DNA of 12,498 nucleotides from contig DATFWQ010000115.1 in assembly GCA_035259145.1 (NCBI GenBank), positions 1 to 12,498 on the forward strand. The letters are read 5' to 3'. A model generated the notes under the pieces. The model was given only the letters and a program-made list of their open reading frames with translations. It ran no database searches and was not told the DNA's origin. The stretch is from CF-161 sp035259145. Lineage in GTDB: Bacteria; Chloroflexota; Dormibacteria; Dormibacterales; Dormibacteraceae. Positions 7,681 through 12,498 of the stretch are shown in pieces. Numbering within the stretch: the first letter of the stretch is position 1; every line of letters begins with the position of its first letter. Made by a program: the position numbers and the translations under genes.

Positions 7681-8088
7681 ATGAAGAATGTCCTGCGAAG
7701 CATTGGTGCGGTGATACTGGGATTCGTCCTCATCGCCGCGCTCTCAACGGTGACTGATGCAGTTCTGGAGAGCATAGGGGCAATCCCGAAGGGCAAACTG
7801 CCGGTCTACGGCGCCGAAACGACGCTGATCGGCATTCTTGCCTACCGCGCCCTATTTTCAATCGCGGGCTGTTTTCTGACGGCCAAGTTAGCGCCGTCCC
7901 GGCCCATGATTCACGCGCTGATTCTGGGTGCGCTGGGTATGACAGTGAGCCTGCTGGGTTCACTTGCCATGCTCGGCGCAGCTCCCCTCTGGTTCAATGC
8001 GACGCTCGTGGCCATGGCTCTGCCGCTTGCCTGGCTCGGCGGAGCGTTGGAGCGCAACGTAGACGCACATCTCGCGCCGCGCATTTAG
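7681..8088 (+). CDS. Small four-helix integral membrane protein, function unknown
   Basis: A 135-residue protein with four predicted membrane helices, at about residues 7-24, 48-69, 77-99 and 103-121. The first loop is short and polar (ESIGAIPKGKLPVYGAET) and the C-terminus is GALERNVDAHLAPRI. I recognise no catalytic motif or named family. The ATG has an AGGAA site at 7670-7674, six bases upstream, supporting the start. It follows the ArsR cassette by 84 bases on the same strand and could be read through from it, but its base composition is lower in GC (55% in bases 7741-7800, against 73% in 6901-6960). That suggests a separate origin. It converges on the next gene across a hairpin that includes its stop codon. 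Confidence 0.75.
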   Translation: MKNVLRSIGAVILGFVLIAALSTVTDAVLESIGAIPKGKLPVYGAETTLIGILAYRALFSIAGCFLTAKLAPSRPMIHALILGALGMTVSLLGSLAMLGAAPLWFNATLVAMALPLAWLGGALERNVDAHLAPRI

Positions 8089-8118
8089 GCCGCACAAGTG
8101 ACGCTGCTCAGCGGCCTA
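8086..8118. terminator. Hairpin shared by two convergent genes, holding both stop codons
   Basis: TAGGCCGC at 8086-8093 and GCGGCCTA at 8111-8118 form a perfect 8-bp inverted repeat with a 17-base loop. The left arm starts with the TAG stop of the membrane protein gene. The right arm ends with CTA, the TAG stop of the minus-strand SRPBCC gene. Placement suits a bidirectional terminator, but no T-tract follows on either strand, so it would be a weak or factor-assisted one. Confidence 0.5.
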
Positions 8119-8547
8119 CGGGGATGGCAGCAGGCTGGACTCGGGGTGCGGAGCCTCTGACTCAAACGTCCTTTTGATGACGGCGATCCCGCGGTGCATG
8201 AGCGCGCTGATGTGCCGAGCCAGGTCGTTGGGAGGAAGGTCGGCGATCCAGACGAACAGGGTGCCGCCGTCAGCCCTCGAGAAGACCTGCGCGGACGCGT
8301 TGTGGTGCGTGTACGGGCCGTCGACCACAGACCACACGAGCCGCCTCGCTTCGTCGTCGAGGTCGACGAGCAGCTCGCGCACGACCGCCCCATTGAAGAA
8401 CGTCACGATCCTGTCGTCGCCATCGAGGCGGGTATCGATCACGAACCCGGGCACGAGGCGTTGGTGTACGGCACCCCAATCGCGGAGCGCTGCCCAGACG
8501 TCGTCCGGGCTGGCGTCTATCACGATCTCCTTCCGGACACTGGCCAT
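8116..8547 (-). CDS. SRPBCC-family protein (polyketide cyclase / START-like)
   Basis: A 143-residue protein with the single-domain SRPBCC helix-grip fold, which forms a deep cavity for a hydrophobic ligand. The signature is EIVIDASPDDVWAALRDWG (residues 7-25). The sheet then runs through VIDTRLDGDDRIVTFFNGAVVRE, ARRLVWSVVDGPYTHHNASAQVF and GGTLFVWIADLPP, and the C-terminal helix is LARHISALMHRGIAVIKRTFE. It differs from the AHSA1-type gene 500 bases away, so the two are not a recent duplication. Ligand and role are unknown. The start is firm: GGGGAGGAAA lies on the minus strand at 8555-8564, seven bases before the ATG. The upstream neighbour is an AraC-type gene transcribed away from it. Confidence 0.85.
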   Translation of the reverse strand: MASVRKEIVIDASPDDVWAALRDWGAVHQRLVPGFVIDTRLDGDDRIVTFFNGAVVRELLVDLDDEARRLVWSVVDGPYTHHNASAQVFSRADGGTLFVWIADLPPNDLARHISALMHRGIAVIKRTFESEAPHPESSLLPSP

Positions 8548-8554
8548 CCTGGCG

Positions 8555-8564
8555 TTTCCTCCCC
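8555..8564 (-). promoter_or_regulatory. Ribosome binding site for the minus-strand SRPBCC gene
   Basis: The minus strand reads GGGGAGGAAA seven bases before the ATG at 8547. It confirms this start. Confidence 0.75.
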
Positions 8565-8577
8565 GCGGTCGGTCTCA

Positions 8578-8594
8578 GCGGCTGGCGCAGCCGC
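8578..8594. repeat. Perfect 7-bp inverted repeat between divergent genes
   Basis: GCGGCTG, loop GCG, CAGCCGC. It lies 31 bases upstream of the SRPBCC ATG and about 50 bases before the AraC-type frame. It may be an operator or an mRNA hairpin; no promoter elements could be assigned around it with confidence. Confidence 0.4.
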
Positions 8595-8644
8595 GGCCGG
8601 CTGTCGACGATACGGACTTCCCCTTCGCCCGGTCCTGGATTTTT

Positions 8645-8983
8645 GTGCTCGATTTCGCGTGCGAGAATCCTCGTGTGCTCCGCACCGACATCGGCTCACC
8701 CCACCATCTCAGCCGCATCTTCCACTCGGTCACCGGCACGACGATCTCCCGGTACCGAAGGCGCCTTCGCGCGCGCAGAGCGCTCGAGCGGCTGGCTGCC
8801 GGTGACCGCGACCTGGCCAGGCTGGCATTCGAACTGGGCTTCGCAGACCAGAGCCATCTCTGCCGAGTTCTACGCGTCGAGACCGGTCAGATGCCGTCAG
8901 CCCTGCGCCGCGCTCTGGCCCAGCCGGCGCCTGAGGGCGGTTCCTCGATGAGCTCGCACCGCATATCCGAACCAGTAGGTTGA
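8645..8983 (+). CDS. AraC-family HTH protein, N-terminally truncated (possible pseudogene)
   Basis: Only the DNA-binding part of an AraC-type regulator is recognisable, about 112 residues from a GTG at 8645. The first HTH is partial: its recognition side SPHHLSRIFHSVTGTTISRYRRRLRARRALERL (residues 18-50) is clear, but the preceding helix is degenerate (PRVLRTDIG). The second HTH, DLARLAFELGFADQSHLCRVLRVETGQMPSALRRAL (56-91), looks intact. Full members are about 250-300 residues with an N-terminal cupin-like domain, and nothing like that is visible upstream. The frame is open further upstream (to 8174), but that part is the shadow of the opposite SRPBCC gene. No ribosome site supports any start. 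It may be a remnant of a full regulator or a small HTH-only protein. It ends one base before the P450 frame. Confidence 0.55.
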   Translation: MLDFACENPRVLRTDIGSPHHLSRIFHSVTGTTISRYRRRLRARRALERLAAGDRDLARLAFELGFADQSHLCRVLRVETGQMPSALRRALAQPAPEGGSSMSSHRISEPVG

Positions 8984-8984
8984 G

Positions 8985-10157
8985 GTGGTGACGGAGAGGG
9001 GCGCGCCCGACCTGGGTGAGAGCGAGCACCGCCTCTTTGCGGAGCGGCGGAGGAGCAGGCCCGTGTGGCCCCAATCCCTGGCGCCGGGGACGGGCGACGG
9101 AGTCACCCTGTACCGGTTCGACGACTGCGCCCGCATCCTCCGCGACCCTCAGACCTTCTCGTCCCGCGGCTACGAACAGGGCGTCGACCTGGTCATGGGC
9201 CGGACCATCCTGAGCATGGACGACCCCGAACACAAAAGCCACCGCGACCTGGTGGCCCCCGCGTTTCACCAGCGAGTCCTGACAGCGTGGACCGGCGACG
9301 TGATCGGGGCCGTCTGCGAGGACCTGATCGACCGCTTTCAGCTCAGCGGGCGAGCCGAGCTCGTCGGCGACTTCTGCAATGAGTTCCCGATCCGGGTCAC
9401 GGCGCACATGCTGGGCCTCCCGCCCGACGACCACGCACAGTTCCAACGCTGGTCGATGGAGCTGATCGGCATTGCCGGCGACCTGGAGACTGGCTTCGCC
9501 GCCTCCGGCGCGCTCCGCGACTACTTCGCGGGCATCGTGAGCGACCGGCGCCGTTCCCCGCGGCGGGACGTGATCAGCGACCTGGTCACCGCCGAAATCG
9601 ACGGCCAGCGTCTCAGCGACGAGGCGATCTACTCGTTCCTGCGGCTGCTGCTCCCGGCCGGGGTGGAGACCACCTCCCGCGCCATCCCAACGCTCATGCT
9701 CCGGCTTCTCACCCACTCCGACCAGCTGCGAGCCGTCGTGGCGGACCGGAAGCTCGTGCCCGGCTCCATCGAGGAGTCGCTGCGTCTGGACGTCCCGGTC
9801 GTGTACATCTCGAGGCTGGCCACGCGCGACGCCGAGATAGCCGGCGTGCCGGTGCCGAAAGGCGCGTTCGTGACGCTGTGCCTGGCCTCGGCCAACCGCG
9901 ACGAGAGCCGCTGGGCTGAGCCGGATCGCTTCGACATACACCGCCCGTTCCAGCAGCACCTCACGTTCGCGGCCGGCCCGCACATGTGCCTGGGCCAGCA
10001 CCTGGCGCGGATGGAGATCACGGTCGCCCTGAACGCCCTGCTGGACCGCCTGCCCAGGCTCCGGCTAGACCCGGACGCCGCGCCCTCGAAGTTGGTCCAG
10101 CACAGCGGGGGCTCTATGCCGGCGCTTGACTCCCTGCAGGTCCTGTTCGACACGTGA
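8985..10157 (+). CDS. Cytochrome P450 (bacterial class I type)
   Basis: A 390-residue soluble haem monooxygenase, which would use ferredoxin electrons and O2 to hydroxylate a small organic substrate. Key sites are all present. The C-helix has DDPEHKSHRDLVAPAF (about 79-94) with the haem-propionate His/Arg pair. The I-helix has LLPAGVETTSR (222-232), with the acid-Thr pair Glu228-Thr229 for O2 activation. ExxR is ESLR at 264-267. The haem loop is FAAGPHMCLGQHLA (328-341), with Cys335 as the axial ligand. The length is normal for soluble bacterial P450s. The frame opens with two adjacent GTG codons (8985, 8988) and weak ribosome signals, so the N-terminus is uncertain by a few residues. No ferredoxin or ferredoxin reductase gene is in the window. 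The ligase gene follows by 59 bases on the same strand, suggesting co-transcription. Substrate unknown. Confidence 0.95.
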   Translation: MVTERGAPDLGESEHRLFAERRRSRPVWPQSLAPGTGDGVTLYRFDDCARILRDPQTFSSRGYEQGVDLVMGRTILSMDDPEHKSHRDLVAPAFHQRVLTAWTGDVIGAVCEDLIDRFQLSGRAELVGDFCNEFPIRVTAHMLGLPPDDHAQFQRWSMELIGIAGDLETGFAASGALRDYFAGIVSDRRRSPRRDVISDLVTAEIDGQRLSDEAIYSFLRLLLPAGVETTSRAIPTLMLRLLTHSDQLRAVVADRKLVPGSIEESLRLDVPVVYISRLATRDAEIAGVPVPKGAFVTLCLASANRDESRWAEPDRFDIHRPFQQHLTFAAGPHMCLGQHLARMEITVALNALLDRLPRLRLDPDAAPSKLVQHSGGSMPALDSLQVLFDT

Positions 10158-10216
10158 GGATCGGCTGGCCACTTCTAACTGCTGAGTGCGAAAGAGTGGG
10201 CTTACGAGAGGTGTAG

Positions 10217-11710
10217 ATGGACATCTGGCAGGCGTTTGAGCGGACTGCTGAGGCGTATCCGTTTAAGGAGGCCATCGTCGAGGGGGACTCGCGCCTCACC
10301 TACGCCGAATTACGCGAGTTGGTGGAGCGCTGCGCTGCCAGCCTTCAGGGTGCGGGAATAGGGCCTGGTGGCCGTTTGGCGTTGATCGCTGACACCAGCC
10401 TCAGACACTGCGTTGTCACGCTGGCTTGCCAGGCTCTTCACGCCATGTCGGTCCACGTCGTGCCGCGTCTAAAGCCGGTGGAGATGGCCGTCTTTCTGAA
10501 CGACGCTCAACCAGGGCTGGTTCTAGGCACCGTCGAGCTGCCAGACGTCGAGGTGGCGGCTGTGCGTCTCGACGACGACGCATCGTGGTCGCGGCTGGTC
10601 CGCGGCGAGCTGTCCCCGCAGCTCCCAGCAGCTGACGAGCAGGCCCTCTCGAACATGATGTACACCTCGGGTACCACCGGCCAGCCGAAGGGCGTGCCGC
10701 TCACTCATAGACAGACCTATGAGCGGGTTCTGGCGGGGACGGTCCACACAGGAGTCAGCAGCCGCGACCGCGTCCTCGGGGCAATGCCGCTCTTCCACCA
10801 GATGGGGATGATCGGGAACTTCATGCTCGCGATGGTGGTGGGGGCGACCTACTACCCCGTCGCGCGTATGTTGCCGGCAGCTGTGCTGGAGCTGATCGAG
10901 CGCGAGCGGCTCACGGCCTTCTTCGGCTCGCCGACCCACTGGGCAATGCTGGCCGGCGACCCCAGCCTTCACAAACGCGACCTCACATCCTTCCGCAAGG
11001 GAGCCTACGCGGGCGCCGCCATGCGCCTGGACCAGCTCGAATTCTGGAACCAGCGCCTGGACAGCGAACTGATCCACGTCTACGGCACGAGCGAGACCAT
11101 GTGGACCCTCATCAACCCGGACACCCGGACCCGGCCGGAGATCACCGGCCGGCCGGGCCTCCACCACTGGCTGCGTGTCGCGGAGACCGGGGTTCGGGAC
11201 CCGAAGGCGCTTGTCTCGGACGGCGAGGAAGGCGAGCTCATCGTAAAGGCCGCCGGACCGGGCGCCTCTGATGAGTGCTTCGCAGCCTATTGGCGGAACC
11301 CGGAGAGCTTTGCCGAGTCAGTGATCGATGGCTGGTACTTCACGGGAGACTCGGCCCGACGCGACGCTTCGGGTGATTACACGATCACCGGCCGGATCAA
11401 GAACATCATCCGGACCGGTGCCGAATGGGTGCACCCAGAGGAGGTGGAACGGGTTCTGTCGGCGCATCCCGCGGTCGCCGATGTGGCTGTGATCGGGGTC
11501 CCAGACCCGGTCTGGGGCGAGACGGTTTCAGCGCTGGTGGTTCCACGCATGCCGGTGACTGATGCTGAGATCGAACAGTTCTGTCGGGATCATCCGCAGC
11601 TTGCCGCCTACAAACGGCCACGACGGATCGCGTTGGTTGAGACGATTCCTCGCAACGTGAGCGGCAAGCTCATCCGCTCCGAGGCAGTCGCTATCTTCGA
11701 GACGGTCTAG
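10217..11710 (+). CDS. Acyl-CoA synthetase / AMP-dependent ligase (ANL superfamily)
   Basis: A 497-residue adenylating enzyme, which activates a carboxylic acid with ATP to an acyl-AMP and then, in most relatives, transfers it to CoA. The P-loop is MMYTSGTTGQPKG (147-159). The aromatic-region motif is YGTSET (289-294). The ATP-ribose site is GWYFTGD (372-378), and the catalytic lysine is Lys484 in VSGKLIR. The hinge motif reads GRIKNIIRTGAEWVHPEEVE (392-411). Most relatives have GR-x-KD there followed by SGGENI; here Asn396 replaces the hinge Asp, and TGAEWV is closer to the medium-chain AlkK-like wording. No carrier domain is attached. The ATG has AGAGGTG at 10207-10213. The P450 gene lies 59 bases upstream. 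Substrate unknown; a fatty or aryl acid acted on by the same pathway as the P450 is plausible. Confidence 0.92.
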   Translation: MDIWQAFERTAEAYPFKEAIVEGDSRLTYAELRELVERCAASLQGAGIGPGGRLALIADTSLRHCVVTLACQALHAMSVHVVPRLKPVEMAVFLNDAQPGLVLGTVELPDVEVAAVRLDDDASWSRLVRGELSPQLPAADEQALSNMMYTSGTTGQPKGVPLTHRQTYERVLAGTVHTGVSSRDRVLGAMPLFHQMGMIGNFMLAMVVGATYYPVARMLPAAVLELIERERLTAFFGSPTHWAMLAGDPSLHKRDLTSFRKGAYAGAAMRLDQLEFWNQRLDSELIHVYGTSETMWTLINPDTRTRPEITGRPGLHHWLRVAETGVRDPKALVSDGEEGELIVKAAGPGASDECFAAYWRNPESFAESVIDGWYFTGDSARRDASGDYTITGRIKNIIRTGAEWVHPEEVERVLSAHPAVADVAVIGVPDPVWGETVSALVVPRMPVTDAEIEQFCRDHPQLAAYKRPRRIALVETIPRNVSGKLIRSEAVAIFETV

Positions 11711-11829
11711 GGGCAGAGATCGAACTTCGCCGGTGGTCTTGCTCAGCCCGTCCTCATCATCGTGGACATTCGGGCGACAACGGTGCGCGTCTCCTCGGCA
11801 CTTACGAGGGCTAGGGAGGGCCTCATGTT
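11711..11829. other. Convergent intergenic spacer, no gene seen
   Basis: Between the ligase stop and the stop of the minus-strand GH28 gene I see no open frame of note and no good rho-independent terminator. The only symmetry is a weak 5-bp pair, GCCCG at 11746-11750 and CGGGC at 11771-11775. Confidence 0.5.
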
Positions 11830-12498
11830 TTAGGTTCCGGTCACCGTGAATCGACCAAAGCTGAGAGGAGCATAATTGGCGTCTCCCGAATACTGCACGG
11901 TGTAGATGTGAGCTCCTGCGCCGACGCTGGGAACCGTTAGATAGGTGAGGCGCCCCGCAACCGGTCCCGCGGCAATTACCGTGGTCCCTTCAAGAATGCT
12001 GATGGTGCCCGCCGGCGCGGTGGACCCGGAGACGGTCGGCTGGAGGATCGAGGTCAGGGTCACGGGCGACCCTGTGGTCACCGAGCTCGTTTTGCTGTAC
12101 AGCTCACCGGCCAGATATGTGTAGCGGCCGGTGCAGTCGTACGTCGGCACACTTGTGTTGGAGATGTTGTTGGTGACCGTGACGTTGGCGTCCGACGACG
12201 CATTTGCCTGAAGAGTCGAGGCGAAGTTGACCTTTCCGGGGCCGAGGGTGAAGGCTGCGTTGCTCGTAAGGGCGGACGTGAAGTCGGAAGAGCTGTAAGC
12301 GTCCCAGACCACGTCGTCCATGGTCATCGTCAATACTCGGGACGCATCGTAGCCCACGAATGTCGAGTTGCTGTCCGTCGTCAGCATGTGGACATTCTGC
12401 ATGTGGATGTCGTGGAAGTAGGGGATCAGGGAACCGGTCGCATCCGAGTAGAAGGGATCGAACACGAATGCGTGGCCGGGGTTCTTCAGGCAGGTGTC
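11830..12498 (-). CDS. GH28 polygalacturonase-like protein, C-terminal part with bacterial Ig-like domain (5' end outside window)
   Basis: The frame is open to the window edge, giving 222 visible residues plus stop; the true start is outside. The first visible part, CLKNPGHAFVFDPFYS, followed by IPYFHDIHMQNVHML, matches the late right-handed beta-helix coils of glycoside hydrolase family 28, where a HDI-x-x-xNVH pattern is typical. GH28 enzymes cleave pectin-type galacturonans and are secreted. Residues from about 140 on form one Ig-like domain (Big_3_5 type): APAGTISILEGTTV, then AGAHIYTVQYSGDANYAPLSF, a recognisable end of this repeat. The Ser/Thr/Asn-rich, basic-poor composition fits an exported protein. 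The catalytic aspartates and signal peptide would be upstream of the window. Composition is less GC-rich than the central genes (58% in bases 12121-12180). Confidence 0.82.
   Translation of the reverse strand, partial: DTCLKNPGHAFVFDPFYSDATGSLIPYFHDIHMQNVHMLTTDSNSTFVGYDASRVLTMTMDDVVWDAYSSSDFTSALTSNAAFTLGPGKVNFASTLQANASSDANVTVTNNISNTSVPTYDCTGRYTYLAGELYSKTSSVTTGSPVTLTSILQPTVSGSTAPAGTISILEGTTVIAAGPVAGRLTYLTVPSVGAGAHIYTVQYSGDANYAPLSFGRFTVTGT

Noticed and set aside
7108..8547. Two SRPBCC genes as a local duplication
   Set aside because: The two proteins belong to different branches (AHSA1-like and polyketide-cyclase-like) and share no recognisable sequence beyond fold-level features.
8730..10001. 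Minus-strand frame of 423 codons opposite the P450 gene
   Set aside because: It is a shadow frame. The plus strand has all P450 motifs, and the antisense product is Arg/Gly/Ala-rich without family features.
11746..11775. Weak inverted repeat as terminator between the ligase and GH28 genes
   Set aside because: Only 5 bp pair, across a 20-base loop and with no T-tract, which is expected by chance in GC-rich DNA.

Overview
The window is GC-rich and densely coded, from a terrestrial-type bacterium. Genes overlap by a few bases, some start with GTG, and Shine-Dalgarno sites are strong. The nitrate reductase proteins recall actinobacterial NarGHJI from memory of the family. The pectinase-like protein at the right edge, with its Ig-like domain, is a type common in Acidobacteriota and other soil bacteria. 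I cannot settle the phylum: Actinomycetota, Chloroflexota/Dormibacterota-like lineages and Acidobacteriota all remain possible.

Left half (1-6123, minus strand): a narGHJI operon for the membrane-bound respiratory nitrate reductase. NarG is the Mo-bisMGD catalytic subunit, NarH the Fe-S subunit, NarJ the assembly chaperone and NarI the cytochrome b subunit, cut by the window edge. The genes overlap by one to three bases and look translationally coupled.

Middle (6124-8547): a short divergent control region, then on the plus strand a three-gene cassette of an ArsR-type repressor, a PhnB-like VOC protein and an AHSA1-type SRPBCC protein, linked by ATGA overlaps. The ArsR gene has a good sigma70-type promoter with a perfect 10-bp palindrome just upstream of the -10, and is predicted to be leaderless. 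A small four-helix membrane protein follows. It converges on a second, unrelated SRPBCC gene (minus strand) across a hairpin whose arms contain both stop codons.

Right half (8548-12498): a short AraC-type HTH gene that lacks the usual N-terminal domain, then a cytochrome P450 and an acyl-CoA/AMP ligase in tandem, which probably act on related substrates. At the edge, on the minus strand, is the C-terminal part of a GH28 (polygalacturonase-like) protein ending in a bacterial Ig-like domain.

No rRNA, tRNA, CRISPR array, insertion sequence or phage gene is visible, and no stretch above 300 bases lacks a gene. I found no wholly new system. The points most worth checking are the ArsR promoter architecture, the stop-codon hairpin, the repeats in the nar leader, and the P450-ligase pair.
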